Shown here: one piece after another, positions 53,280 through 62,650 of the stretch | How the letters are laid out: each line of letters starts with the position of its first letter | Numbering within the stretch: the first letter of the stretch is position 1 | Source: Micavibrio_A sp040381535 | Lineage (GTDB): Bacteria; Pseudomonadota; Alphaproteobacteria; Micavibrionales; Micavibrionaceae | Assembly (NCBI GenBank): GCA_040381535.1 | Contig: JBEIHF010000002.1 | Location: 51,374-115,373 of the forward strand | Reading direction: 5' to 3' | Length of the DNA: 64,000 nucleotides | Notes under the pieces: model-generated | Databases searched by the model: none | What the model was told of the DNA's origin: nothing | The model's input: only the letters and a program-made list of their open reading frames with translations | Made by a program: the position numbers and the translations under genes

Positions 53280-55799
53280 ATGGCTATCATTACCGGAACT
53301 GAATTCAACGATAACGGAATCAACAATCCCGTCCTCCAAGCTACCACCGTTGCAGACGTGCTATACGGTCTTGCCGGCGATGATAGCTTGATCGGAACTA
53401 TCGGCTTTAACGCGGGCAGCACGCCCGACGATACGAACTCCATTCCTTCAGTCATGCAGATGTACGGTGGTTCGGGTAATGACAAATACATCATGATTGC
53501 GCCGGTCAGCTTCCCTATTTATTCCACCCCGATCATTTGGGGCTCCCTCTATGGTCTTGCTGATATCTATGAAGAGAAATCTGCTGCGGATGTAACCGAC
53601 ACGGTTGATATAAGCGCGTTCGGAAGCCAGTTCTTGCTGAATTTCTCGTTCGATGGCGCGGATGTACATGTTGCCAATGCGCGCCTGGTCGATAACTATG
53701 GCGTGGATGATGCCGGAAATATTTTGGCCGGCGTTGAATATGTTGCGCTCAACGGCGGCGGCGTTGCTGATACGCGTCTTCAAGGCTCATTCTTTTCTTA
53801 TGTACGCAACGGATCGGGGGATGCTGATCTTCTTTCCGGCGATGGTGTGGCCAACGTTATTGACGGCCGCGACGGTGATGATGTGATCTACGCCGGCGCC
53901 GGCAACGACTTTGTTGCAGGTGGTATCGGTGCTGATAAAATTTACGGTGACGAAGCAGGTGGTCCCGCAGGCAATGACCGTCTGTACGGTGGCGATGGCG
54001 ACGATACGATCTATGGTCTTGGCGGCGATGATATTCTTTCCGGCATGCGTGGATCTGACGCCCTGAACGGCGGAACCGGCGACGATACATATCTATATGA
54101 AACAATCGAATCCGGTATGGATGTTATCAACGAAGAAGGCGGATTGAATGATATCATCCGTTTTGGCCAAGGCATCCTGCCTTCGGATGTTGTGTTGCAA
54201 TCTTCCGGTTCCGATCTGGAAATCGGGTTTCTGTCGCGTCCTGATGCGTTGATCCGCATCGAAGGTCAGCTTCTGGGCGGCGATAAACGCGTGGAAAAAC
54301 TGGTTTTCTCCGATGGCACAACGATTAATATTGGCACATATGGTAACTTTGCCCCCGTCGCTATCGATGATGCGTTCACAACCTACAGCCATGAAGAACT
54401 TTCTGGAAACGTTCTCTTCGACAATGCTTCCGGTGCAGACTACGATCCGGAAGGCGACAGCCTGTCCGTGGTTGGGCAAACACTGACCACCGCAAACGGC
54501 GGCACGGTTACGATCGGCACCGATGGACAGTTCACATACCAAGCATTATCCGGTTATAACGGCGCCGACAGCTTTGATTACACGTTGGTTGATGCGTATG
54601 GTGAATCTGATGTCGGTACGGTCGTTATTAATGTTACATCCAATAGCGGTCCGGTTGCCAAAGACGATCTGTTCATCGTTGATGAAGACAAGGTATTGTC
54701 GGGCAACGTGCTTGCCGATAACGGTAACGGCGCGGATCATGATCCGAACGGTGATGCTGTTTCGGTCGGTTCTGCGGTTATCACGACAGCAGGTGGCGGA
54801 ACGGTGCGTCTGCTCTCAAACGGCAACTTCACCTTCACGCCTGCGGCAAACTTCAATGGTCCGGACCAATTTACGTACCAGATCACGGACGGGCATGGCG
54901 GCGTTGCAGCGGCCGTTGCCTATATTTCCGTTCTGCCGGTTAATGATGCACCGGATGCTCGTAATGACAGTTACAATTTTGCATTTGGGCAGAAACTGGC
55001 CGGAAACGTGCTCGCCAACGATGTAGACATAGACGGTGATAGGCTTTCCGCTATCGTAGAAACCGCTATTTCTTCACGTGGCAATGCCGTATCCATCAAA
55101 GCCGACGGGTCTTTCCTGTACAAGGTGGATAACGGATATGTTACTCCGGGCACCGAAACATTTAACTACACGGTAACCGATGGAAATGGTGGAACCGATA
55201 CGGCAAGCGCAACCATCCGCGTTGCTTTACCGGCCGGTGCCACAAACGGAACCAGCGGCAAAGACGAAACCTCCGGCACCGCGTTTGATAACATCATGTT
55301 TGGAAACGGCGGCAACGACCGCTTCTACGGCTTGGGTGGCAGTGATCGTCTATATGGCGATGATGGTGACGACAAATTGTTCGGCGATGCAGGAAATGAT
55401 TTCCTGTATGGCGGATCTGGCATCGATACGCTGAGTGGCGGCGCTGACAAAGACCTGTTGGTTGGTGGCCGTGGTGCCGACAGCCTGGAAGGTGGTACGG
55501 GTGCCGATACTTTCAAGTTCACGGTTGTAGAAGCAGGCGTGTTTGATACGGTAAAGGACTTTAAAATCACACAGGGCGATAAGCTCGATATCTCCGATAT
55601 CCTGGACGGGTATGATCCACTTACATCGGCTATCACCGATTTCGTGCGCATCGACCAGTCAGGAAAAAACAGTATCTTGTCTATCGACAAGGATGGTGCG
55701 GCAAACGGCTCTACCTTTGTTCAAGTGGCACTGCTGGTAGGAGCCACAGGCCTTAACGATGAGCAGAGCCAAATGGACAAAGGCACGCTCATAGCCTAG
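53280..55799 (+). CDS. RTX protein with cadherin/VCBS-like domains, type I secretion candidate
   Basis: An 839-residue acidic protein without a signal peptide. Residues about 185-270 hold calcium-binding RTX nonapeptides (GGDGDDTIYG type), and about 270-355 a haemolysin-type calcium-binding linker. Three Ig/cadherin-like units (about 360-650) repeat a GNVL-D-GAD-DP-GD pattern and a YT-DG-G pattern. A second RTX block lies at about 665-750 (GSDRLYGDDGDDKLFG), followed by a hydrophobic C-terminus suited to a type I secretion signal. Likely surface or extracellular, folding with calcium. AAGGAG precedes the ATG. No type I transporter genes are in the window. Confidence 0.9.
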   Translation: MAIITGTEFNDNGINNPVLQATTVADVLYGLAGDDSLIGTIGFNAGSTPDDTNSIPSVMQMYGGSGNDKYIMIAPVSFPIYSTPIIWGSLYGLADIYEEKSAADVTDTVDISAFGSQFLLNFSFDGADVHVANARLVDNYGVDDAGNILAGVEYVALNGGGVADTRLQGSFFSYVRNGSGDADLLSGDGVANVIDGRDGDDVIYAGAGNDFVAGGIGADKIYGDEAGGPAGNDRLYGGDGDDTIYGLGGDDILSGMRGSDALNGGTGDDTYLYETIESGMDVINEEGGLNDIIRFGQGILPSDVVLQSSGSDLEIGFLSRPDALIRIEGQLLGGDKRVEKLVFSDGTTINIGTYGNFAPVAIDDAFTTYSHEELSGNVLFDNASGADYDPEGDSLSVVGQTLTTANGGTVTIGTDGQFTYQALSGYNGADSFDYTLVDAYGESDVGTVVINVTSNSGPVAKDDLFIVDEDKVLSGNVLADNGNGADHDPNGDAVSVGSAVITTAGGGTVRLLSNGNFTFTPAANFNGPDQFTYQITDGHGGVAAAVAYISVLPVNDAPDARNDSYNFAFGQKLAGNVLANDVDIDGDRLSAIVETAISSRGNAVSIKADGSFLYKVDNGYVTPGTETFNYTVTDGNGGTDTASATIRVALPAGATNGTSGKDETSGTAFDNIMFGNGGNDRFYGLGGSDRLYGDDGDDKLFGDAGNDFLYGGSGIDTLSGGADKDLLVGGRGADSLEGGTGADTFKFTVVEAGVFDTVKDFKITQGDKLDISDILDGYDPLTSAITDFVRIDQSGKNSILSIDKDGAANGSTFVQVALLVGATGLNDEQSQMDKGTLIA

Positions 55800-55827
55800 G
55801 CGGGTTTCTTCATCTTCTCGAAGAAGA

Positions 55828-55861
55828 GGTGCGGCGCACTCCAACGCGCCGCACCTTTTTT
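55828..55861 (+). terminator. Strong rho-independent terminator after the RTX gene
   Basis: A perfect ten-base stem (GGTGCGGCGC with GCGCCGCACC) and eight-base loop, followed by six T. Confidence 0.93.
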
Positions 55862-56010
55862 ATTCTAAGCAGGACACTAATGATTCCAGTGACGCTATAT
55901 CTATATTCTCAGTGTTCATTTGGAGATCAAACTGTAAATGGCTTTGCTATCCATAGTTTTGTTTACATGACATTAAATCAACAGAAAATTTATCGACTAA
56001 CTGTAAGCAA

Positions 56011-56066
56011 AGCCATTAGTAAATCGCGAGTTTTTCTCTAAACATGAGGATTACTGTCCCTAAACC
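56011..56066. repeat. Intergenic repeat, copy D
   Basis: Aligns without gaps to 62711-62766 at 40 of 56 positions, including AGCCAT, AGT, ATCG and TTTTCTCTA blocks. Confidence 0.5.
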
Positions 56067-56079
56067 CCACTGAATCATT

Positions 56080-56104
56080 GGAACCAATCACTCAGGAAAA
56101 GGTT
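56080..56104 (+). promoter_or_regulatory. EcfG-type promoter variant upstream of the small lipoprotein
   Basis: GGAAC (56080-56084), 16-base spacer, GGTT (56101-56104), 28 bases before the ATG. It is 36 kb from the other copies but identical in spacing. Confidence 0.6.
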
Positions 56105-56132
56105 AGTATCTCGATCTGAGAGGAACTTTCCA

Positions 56133-56267
56133 ATGAAATTCATTAAATCTGTCTTCGTTCTGACAATAGTCACACTGAGCGTGAGTGCTTGCTATCCCGC
56201 CCACTATGGACATCCTCATGACGGCCATTTTTGTCCACCGGGACAAGCTAAAAAAGGTAATTGCTGA
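56133..56267 (+). CDS. Small lipoprotein with CPPGQAKKGNC tail
   Basis: A 44-residue protein with a lipoprotein signal (MKFIKSVFVLTIVTLSVSAC) and lipobox cysteine C20. A short His/Pro/Gly stretch (YPAHYGHPHDGHF) follows, then the tail CPPGQAKKGNC. The four histidines and two tail cysteines could bind metal or form a disulfide. Proteins with a CPPGQAKKG-type end recur in proteobacteria, function unknown. GAGAGGAAC precedes the ATG, and a stress-type promoter lies upstream. Confidence 0.72.
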   Translation: MKFIKSVFVLTIVTLSVSACYPAHYGHPHDGHFCPPGQAKKGNC

Positions 56268-56393
56268 GAATTGCCGACATTTCTAGGTTCGCTCTAATTA
56301 CTGCAAGTCATTTAGTTTGCCATCAGGTAAAATAATCAGATATTTTACGTTTCCAAGCAGGCGCCCTTGCAGGGATACGGGCTTGACCAGATC

Positions 56394-56474
56394 ATGCTAA
56401 AGTTTGAGAAATTGTTGCAAGATATTGAACGGGAAGCGTACGTAAAAATCGATAAGAAATTACAGGCTAAGTAA
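56394..56474 (+). CDS. Possible 26-residue leader peptide coupled to ydbH
   Basis: A 26-codon frame from ATG 56394, highly charged (KFEKLLQDIEREAYVKIDKK), whose TAA overlaps the ydbH ATG by one base (TAATG). Overlap suggests translational coupling. There is no convincing ribosome binding site, so it may be chance or the tail of a decayed gene: the frame is open back to 56331. Confidence 0.3.
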   Translation: MLKFEKLLQDIEREAYVKIDKKLQAK

Positions 56475-57826
56475 TGAAACGGATTCTCCTTCTCATCTTT
56501 GTTTTACTGTCGCTGGGTGGAGTCGTAAGCTACTTCGCCGTGCCGTGGAATATAGTGGCGGAGCAGCGGATTACAGCATTTTTGAAAAGCCGAGGCTTAG
56601 AAAATATTTCTTTTAAAATTGACAATGTCGGTCTGCATCAGGCGACATTCAACAGTATACAAATCGGTAAAGAGAACCCGTTACTTCTCCAATCCGTCAC
56701 CGTGCAATATCGCCCAAGAGAAATGATGAATGGAAATATCCAAGATATCGTTTTAACAGGGCTTAATATACAAATTCTTCAGACGAAAGAGGGCTGGAAA
56801 ATATCGGGGTTGGAAGATTTTAAATCGTCCAAAAGTCCGCGCGAAGTTTCGCCGACTTTGTCCAATATCATCGATTTGTTACCGTTTTCCATTGTCAATG
56901 TTAAGGATAGTTATCTTCACATTTCCGGGGAAACTTTGCAGACGTCATTGCCGTTCAGCATGCGTCTGACAAAAAACTCAAAAACGGTTTTGGATATGAC
57001 TATCAATGCCACCAATTTCAAGACGGCATCGTTGCAAGCATCGTCAGGCATTATCACGCTGAAAGCCGAACCTGACGAAAACCACAACTGGAAGGGCGTG
57101 TGGCATCTGGAATCGCTTGATCTGGGTGAGGCGATGCCCATTCCAGTCTTAGAAGGAAACGGCACGCTCGCCAATGCCGGCGACATTGTGACAATTGATG
57201 GCACGATCGTCAGTGCGGATAAAAGCTACAACGCTGCTTTTTCTTCGCTAATCGATATCAAAGCGAGTGAAAAAAATGTGCTTACTGTGAAATCGGCGGC
57301 GTTTCCATTTAAAAAGGGATTTATATTCGCCAAGGACACGCGCATTCCTTTTGAACGGAATAAAAATATAACGGTTACTTTGGATATCAGGAAAGTATCG
57401 CTCAACGATCTGATGCAGACACTGACGGGTCAGAAAGTGACGGCGACAGGCACGGTTTCTGGGCGCTTGCCCGTCATCCTGAAGCCTGACGGCTCTTATA
57501 CGCTAGGCAAAGGCACGTTGAAGGCGGACAGTAACGGCCTGCTCCAGATGCCTGGCGAAGCTATTCCTGGCGATAATGAAAAGACACAGCTAGTGCGCGA
57601 GATACTGAAAAACCTTCATTATTCGTTGTTTAGCGCCGCTGTTGATACGTCAGGGGCGGATGGTATGGTGGTAAGGCTTTCACTGGAGGGTAACAATCCC
57701 GATATTTATAATGGTCGTATTGTGAAGCTAAATGTTAATCTTACGGGCGATGTACTGGACTTTATCCAACAAAACGCTACGCTCTTTACTAATCCTGGAA
57801 AACTGCTGGAGCAGGGAACACAATGA
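56474..57826 (+). CDS. ydbH: YdbH-like intermembrane lipid-transport protein
   Basis: A 450-residue protein with one N-terminal membrane helix (ILLLIFVLLSLGGVVSYFAV) and a long beta-rich periplasmic part of the AsmA/TamB-like group. The C-terminal SGRLPVILKPDGSYTLGKGTLKAD region matches YdbH. In E. coli YdbH with YhdP and TamB moves phospholipids to the outer membrane and works with the lipoprotein YnbE. It is shorter than the ~880-residue E. coli protein. The ynbE- and ydbL-like genes follow directly, confirming the operon. Confidence 0.87.
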   Translation: MKRILLLIFVLLSLGGVVSYFAVPWNIVAEQRITAFLKSRGLENISFKIDNVGLHQATFNSIQIGKENPLLLQSVTVQYRPREMMNGNIQDIVLTGLNIQILQTKEGWKISGLEDFKSSKSPREVSPTLSNIIDLLPFSIVNVKDSYLHISGETLQTSLPFSMRLTKNSKTVLDMTINATNFKTASLQASSGIITLKAEPDENHNWKGVWHLESLDLGEAMPIPVLEGNGTLANAGDIVTIDGTIVSADKSYNAAFSSLIDIKASEKNVLTVKSAAFPFKKGFIFAKDTRIPFERNKNITVTLDIRKVSLNDLMQTLTGQKVTATGTVSGRLPVILKPDGSYTLGKGTLKADSNGLLQMPGEAIPGDNEKTQLVREILKNLHYSLFSAAVDTSGADGMVVRLSLEGNNPDIYNGRIVKLNVNLTGDVLDFIQQNATLFTNPGKLLEQGTQ

Positions 57827-58008
57827 ACAAAATTTTAACGTCTTTGATGACTCTTACACTTGTTGCCGCTTGCACTCCTACTGTGAAAGTCGAGGCGCCG
57901 GACAAGCCGATTGAAATCAACATGAACGTCAAGATAGAGCACCATATTAAGGTGGAGATCGACCGTGACGTCAAAAACGCCATCAAAAATAACAAAGATA
58001 TTTTTTAA
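57823..58008 (+). CDS. ynbE: YnbE-like lipoprotein
   Basis: A 61-residue lipoprotein (signal ending LTLVAAC, C17) with the YnbE core TPTVKVEAPDKPIEINMNVK and an acidic/basic tail. In E. coli YnbE partners with YdbH to bridge the periplasm for phospholipid transport. The ATG overlaps the ydbH stop by four bases. Confidence 0.9.
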   Translation: MNKILTSLMTLTLVAACTPTVKVEAPDKPIEINMNVKIEHHIKVEIDRDVKNAIKNNKDIF

Positions 58009-58017
58009 GAGGTCCTC

Positions 58018-58344
58018 ATGAAACGCATATTTATCACCACCTTATTTGCTATTGGTGTTTTCTTCACCGTTGAAGCCTTCGCTATGGAGCTTTCACAAGC
58101 ACGTGCAAAAGGCATCGTTGGGGAAAGACTCGATGGTTATATCGGTGCTATAGAATCGTCCTCGGATGCGAGTGCCGTTGTGAATGAAATCAACGCGCGC
58201 CGTAGCAAGGAATACGAAAGAATTTCGAAAGAAAATAAGCAGCCTGTTTCAGTTGTCGGCAGAGTGGCCGCTGAAAACATCATCAACGGTCTTCCCGTAG
58301 GCAGTTTTTACCAAGGTGCCGATGGTTCATGGAGAAAAAAATAG
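58018..58344 (+). CDS. ydbL: YdbL-like (DUF1318) periplasmic protein
   Basis: A 108-residue protein with a signal peptide (MKRIFITTLFAIGVFFTVEAFA) and the DUF1318 core: AKGIVGERLDGYIGAIE, VVNEINARRSKEYERISKEN and AAENIINGLPVGSFYQ. E. coli YdbL helps YnbE assemble correctly with YdbH. It starts nine bases after the ynbE stop, completing the ydbH-ynbE-ydbL operon. Confidence 0.92.
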   Translation: MKRIFITTLFAIGVFFTVEAFAMELSQARAKGIVGERLDGYIGAIESSSDASAVVNEINARRSKEYERISKENKQPVSVVGRVAAENIINGLPVGSFYQGADGSWRKK

Positions 58345-58768
58345 CCATCTCTCAAGTTGTCATATAAATATTGATCGGCATTCTCAACGCAACATGATAA
58401 TCGTTACACAACTACTACCCACACAGCCATTTAATAGAATTGGTATAATCTAACATCCTGTCGAACGGCTTTCTCAATTCATAACAAAGCGTTGACCCTT
58501 TTAATTTTAGGTACACAAATAGGAAATTCAAGGGTCGGCGTTTCTCTTCCACATTTGAACCTTTGAACAGGGCGTGGGCTGGAACACAACGTCCAGAAGG
58601 GCAAACATAGATCCTTATAACTATCGTCGCCCCCGCTCTTTGGCCTGAAGCAAAAACCCTATAATCTGTCCCGCCGTATATCTCTTGCTGGTTTTTTTAT
58701 CAACCTCCTTATCGTTTGCGCTAAAGAATTCCTTGGTAAGGCAAACTTCCCAAAAGACCTTACCCTTT
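58345..58768. other. 424-base gap without a supportable gene
   Basis: AT-rich stretch between convergent ydbL and tesA. It holds an inverted repeat, GACCCTT (58494-58500) and AAGGGTC (58530-58536), that could form a hairpin with a 29-base loop. A GGAAC at 58586 has no partner -10 box. No coding frame looks real. Confidence 0.5.
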
Positions 58769-59383
58769 CTACTTGAGAGTTTTTTTAACGGTGGGCAGGA
58801 TGCTTTTTACCATGATGGAAATTCCTTTTTGATTGGGATGCATGCCGTCGGCAAGGTTCAGATCCGCCTTCATTGCAACGTCTTGAAGAAAGAAAGGGTG
58901 AAGCGGTATGTCATGCTCTTTGGAAAGCTCTGTGTAAATTTTATCAAATTTTCCTTGGAAAAAAGTCCCCATATTCACGGGGCTTTTCATTCCCACAAGC
59001 AAGACAGGTATATTCTTCGCTATTAATCTATCGATGATGGCTGACAGATTTTGCTTGGTCACGGACGGATCTATCCCCCGCAGCATATCATTTGCGCCCA
59101 AGGCTACAATGACCAGATCGGGTGCGGGCTCCCCTTGTATGGCCCAATCTAGCCTTGCAAGCCCTCCGGCGCTCGTGTCGCCCGAAACACCAGCGTTATC
59201 GATTTTGGCTTCGATACCGTCTGTAACCAATGCTTCTTGTAATTTTGTGGCAAAATCCCCACCTTCTTCAAGTCCGTAACCCGCCGTCAGGCTATCACCC
59301 AGCGCGACTATTCTTACGGTCTCGGCCCCCATCGCGCGGGGGCCAAAAAGTGTTAAAATCAGGAAGAATACGGCTAGACGCAT
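58769..59383 (-). CDS. tesA: Arylesterase/thioesterase, TesA-like SGNH hydrolase
   Basis: A 204-residue protein from ATG 59383, with GGAGA nine bases upstream and a signal peptide (MRLAVFFLILTLFGPRAMGA). The longer frame to 59734 runs antisense to ybbA and is rejected. SGNH motifs are present: catalytic S31 in ALGDSLTAGYG, the oxyanion glycine in NAGVSGDTSAG, GANDM, and D/H in DGMHPN. TesA hydrolyses acyl-CoA, esters or lysophospholipids in the periplasm. It is divergent from ybbA-ybbP, the standard arrangement. Confidence 0.94.
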   Translation of the reverse strand: MRLAVFFLILTLFGPRAMGAETVRIVALGDSLTAGYGLEEGGDFATKLQEALVTDGIEAKIDNAGVSGDTSAGGLARLDWAIQGEPAPDLVIVALGANDMLRGIDPSVTKQNLSAIIDRLIAKNIPVLLVGMKSPVNMGTFFQGKFDKIYTELSKEHDIPLHPFFLQDVAMKADLNLADGMHPNQKGISIMVKSILPTVKKTLK

Positions 59384-59480
59384 TGTTATGCTCTCCAATA
59401 AATTTAAGTTGCTGTAGAATAATATAAAACGGCCCAAAAAGATAACCAGCCCACGTATTTTAAAGGAATTATCGCGACCC

Positions 59481-60146
59481 ATGCTGCTGACGTTGAATGA
59501 CATCCATCTAACCTTACCCGCCAACAACGGCGATGTTTCCATTTTACGTGGCATTTCCCTATCCTTGCCAAGAGCCAAGGCAATTGCGATTGTCGGGCCT
59601 TCCGGTTCTGGAAAAACCTCGCTTTTGATGATATGTGCCGGGCTGCTGCGCGCCACAAAAGGCAGTGTTTTCCTGGAAGGCACCGATATTACCCATGTTG
59701 AGGAAGATGGATTGGCAACGCTGCGCCGCGACAATATGGGCGTGGTGTTTCAGGATTTTCATTTGATCCCCACCATGACGGCGCTTGAAAATGTGTCCAT
59801 TCCTTTGGAATTGGCTGGCATCGAAGGAGCGGAGGCCCGTGCCCGCGCGCTTTTGTCCGATGTCGGTTTGCCGCATCGTTTTGATCATTATCCCTCTCAA
59901 CTTTCGGGTGGTGAACAACAGCGGGTGGCTATAGCGCGGGCTTTATCGATGCAACCAAAACTGATACTGGCCGATGAGCCGACCGGAAATCTTGATCAGG
60001 AAACGGGCCGTTCCATCATGGATTTGCTGTTCGAACGCGTGCGGGCACAGGGCGCGACGCTGGTTCTTATCACGCACGATCCCTTGCTGGCGAAGGCTTG
60101 TGATGCACAAATCCATATTCAAGACGGAAAGGTTGTCGAGGTATGA
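59481..60146 (+). CDS. ybbA: ABC transporter ATPase, YbbA-like
   Basis: A 221-residue LolD/MacB-type ATPase. It has Walker A GPSGSGKTS, the Q-loop VFQDFHL, signature LSGGEQQRVAIARAL and Walker B LILADEPTGNLD. It partners the FtsX-type permease encoded by the next gene, which overlaps it by four bases (ATGA). The family energises periplasmic or envelope work rather than classic import; the YbbAP substrate is not settled. Confidence 0.93.
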   Translation: MLLTLNDIHLTLPANNGDVSILRGISLSLPRAKAIAIVGPSGSGKTSLLMICAGLLRATKGSVFLEGTDITHVEEDGLATLRRDNMGVVFQDFHLIPTMTALENVSIPLELAGIEGAEARARALLSDVGLPHRFDHYPSQLSGGEQQRVAIARALSMQPKLILADEPTGNLDQETGRSIMDLLFERVRAQGATLVLITHDPLLAKACDAQIHIQDGKVVEV

Positions 60147-62650
60147 TATTGGCTCTGCGCTATGCAATGCGCGATTTAAAGGGCGCTTTATCATCGCTGA
60201 AAATCGCTTTTTTATGCCTGTTTTTAGGCGTGGGCGTGATTGCCGCTTTGCAATTCACCAGTCAGACGGTTCTGGACGGCATCGAAAAAAACGGCCGCAC
60301 CATTTTGGGCGGCGATATGGTTATCCGCAGTATCTATGAGCCGACACCGGAAGCATTAAAAGAATGGTTTGCACAGAGGAAAGCACAAACGATTGAAACG
60401 GTCGAAGCGCGTGTCATGTTGGCAAACGCGCAAAGTGATGATAACACACTGGTCGAACTCAAAGCTGTGCCCAAACAATATCCGCTCTATGGCATATTCC
60501 AAAGTGGCTCCGATGCCCCGTTGCCCCAATCTTTGGAAGGCAAAGGAATTTTACTAGATCCAGCATTACGTGACCGGCTGAATTTGCAGGTGGGCAGCGA
60601 GGTGCGGTTGGGCGTAGCCGTGTTCAAGGTGCGTGGATTTATCGTCAACGAACCTGACAGGGCGGGGGGATCGCGTTTCGGTCTGGCGCCGCGGGCCATG
60701 ATTTCCACGGACGACATGGAACCCACAGGATTGTTTCAGGCCGGAAGCATGATCTATTACGACCTGCGCGTGAAATTGGAACCAGGTAGGGATTTGAAAG
60801 AAACGAAAGAGTCTCTGGAAACGTCTTTCCCCGGTGCCGGATGGAAGATAACAGATGCTGACAACGCCTCACCGCAAATCAAACGCTTCGTCGATAGGCT
60901 GGTGATGTTCCTGACGCTGGTGGGATTGTCCGCGCTGTTGATCGGGGGTATCGGTATAGGCAATGGAATCAGAGCGCATTTCGAAGAGCGTCTGAAAACC
61001 ATCGCGGTTTTAAAATGTCTGGGCGCGCCCGTGCGCTTCATCGTACAAATATATTCCTTACAAATCACGTTTATCGGAATTTCCGGCACCTTTGCCGGAA
61101 GTCTTGTAGGTGCGTTAGTTCCTTATTTTGTCGCACCAATGCTGACAGAGATTTTGCCCTTCACGGTGGAGCCGGTACTGACGTGGAAAGGCGTTTTGAT
61201 CCCTACTGTGTATGGACTTCTGACTGTCGCGGTGTTCGCTGTATGGCCCTTGGGACAGGCCGTTAAAACCATGCCGCTGGAACTTTTCCATTCCGCCCGC
61301 ACGCCTCTGTCCGCCAGGCCTTCTCGAAAATTTCAGCTAGTTAACGCCTTGCTTGTCCTTACATTAATTGCGACCGCGATAGGCACAGCACAAAATATCT
61401 TGTTCGCAATTTGGTTTGTCATTGGTGGAGCCGCTTGCCTTATTTTCTTTTATGGTTTGGGAATTTTGATAGCCGCCATCTCGGGTAGAATACCCATTCC
61501 CCGTTATCCGGCAGTGCGACTTGCGCTTCGGAATTTACACAGGCCTGGAAATGCAACTGCAAATATCCTTATATCACTCGGACTTGGCTTGACTGTGATG
61601 ATCAGTGTCAGTCTGATTGAGTTAAATTTACGTTACGGCATCGTTCAGAATTTACCCAAAGATGCTCCAGCCTTTTTCTTCATGGACATTCAAGGAAGCC
61701 AGAAAGACGATTTTATAAAGCTGCTCGATGAACAAGAAAGCACGACCACGACGGTACTGTCTCCGAACTTACGTGGACGGATTGTCAGCGTAAACGGTGT
61801 GCCCGCCGTCGACGCGCTTAAAGATCAATCGGAACGCTGGCTTTTACAAAATGATCGCGGCTTTACCTACATATCGGATCTGCCCGCCCATTCGGAAGTA
61901 ATGGATGGCGAATGGTGGCCCTCGGATTATACAGGGCCGCCGCTGATTTCGGTTGTTGACGATGTTGTGAAGGCGTTCGATGTAAAGCCGGGTGACAAGA
62001 TGGTGGTCAATATACTGGGGCGAGATATTGAGGCCACCATAGCCAACACCCGCACCGTCAACTGGATGAATTTTACCGTGAACTTTGCGATCAGCTTTGC
62101 ACCCGGCACGCTGGAGGCCGCGCCGCATAGCTGGCTTGCCACCGTCGTGGCCGATCCCGCCCAAGAAACGGCCATTCAGCGCAATATCGGACTGGCCTTT
62201 CCGAATATTTCCATGATCCGGCTTTCCGATGCGGTCAACACAGCAGGCGCCCTTCTGGGTAACATGGCTAATGCGGTAAGGGGAACCGCGCTGGTCGCAA
62301 TCATCGCAGGCATTCTTGTTCTGGCGGGCAGTCTGGCGGCCACGCGCACCGCAAGGGTTTATGATACGGTAATTCTTAAAGTTCTGGGTACAAGGCGATC
62401 TACGATCATATCGGGTTTTTTGTTGGAATTCGGTTTGCTGGGTTTTATCGCCGCAGTCGTTTCTCTGGCGCTGGGCAGCATGGTGTCGTGGGCGGTGATG
62501 GTGTTTTTGATGGATCTGTCATGGGCCTTTTATCCGGTACCTGCAATTTTAACGCTTCTCGCCGGCATTTTCCTGACACTGGCGATCAGTTGGGCAGTCA
62601 TGGGTAACGTATTACGTTCTTCGCCCGCCATTTACCTTCGCAATCAATGA
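60143..62650 (+). CDS. ybbP: FtsX-family ABC permease, YbbP-like
   Basis: An 835-residue inner-membrane protein with ten or so helices in two FtsX/MacB-type domains (about 255-375 and 700-835), separated by a large periplasmic part and a central pair of helices. Segments such as IGIGNGIRAHFEERLKTIAV and VLKVLGTRRSTIISGFLLEF are the cytoplasmic coupling helices of such permeases. It forms the transporter with YbbA. The tesA-ybbA-ybbP neighbourhood suggests a lipid-related envelope role. Confidence 0.93.
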   Translation: MILALRYAMRDLKGALSSLKIAFLCLFLGVGVIAALQFTSQTVLDGIEKNGRTILGGDMVIRSIYEPTPEALKEWFAQRKAQTIETVEARVMLANAQSDDNTLVELKAVPKQYPLYGIFQSGSDAPLPQSLEGKGILLDPALRDRLNLQVGSEVRLGVAVFKVRGFIVNEPDRAGGSRFGLAPRAMISTDDMEPTGLFQAGSMIYYDLRVKLEPGRDLKETKESLETSFPGAGWKITDADNASPQIKRFVDRLVMFLTLVGLSALLIGGIGIGNGIRAHFEERLKTIAVLKCLGAPVRFIVQIYSLQITFIGISGTFAGSLVGALVPYFVAPMLTEILPFTVEPVLTWKGVLIPTVYGLLTVAVFAVWPLGQAVKTMPLELFHSARTPLSARPSRKFQLVNALLVLTLIATAIGTAQNILFAIWFVIGGAACLIFFYGLGILIAAISGRIPIPRYPAVRLALRNLHRPGNATANILISLGLGLTVMISVSLIELNLRYGIVQNLPKDAPAFFFMDIQGSQKDDFIKLLDEQESTTTTVLSPNLRGRIVSVNGVPAVDALKDQSERWLLQNDRGFTYISDLPAHSEVMDGEWWPSDYTGPPLISVVDDVVKAFDVKPGDKMVVNILGRDIEATIANTRTVNWMNFTVNFAISFAPGTLEAAPHSWLATVVADPAQETAIQRNIGLAFPNISMIRLSDAVNTAGALLGNMANAVRGTALVAIIAGILVLAGSLAATRTARVYDTVILKVLGTRRSTIISGFLLEFGLLGFIAAVVSLALGSMVSWAVMVFLMDLSWAFYPVPAILTLLAGIFLTLAISWAVMGNVLRSSPAIYLRNQ

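Larger units (their letters stand above)
55862..56132. other. Gap with repeat copy D and a stress promoter
   Basis: Between the RTX terminator and the small lipoprotein. It contains intergenic repeat copy D (56011-56066) and the EcfG-type promoter at 56080-56104. Apart from these I see nothing coding. Confidence 0.6.

Noticed and set aside
59384..59734. 117-codon N-terminal extension of tesA
   Set aside because: It is antisense to ybbA and would bury the signal peptide; the ATG at 59383 has a good ribosome binding site.
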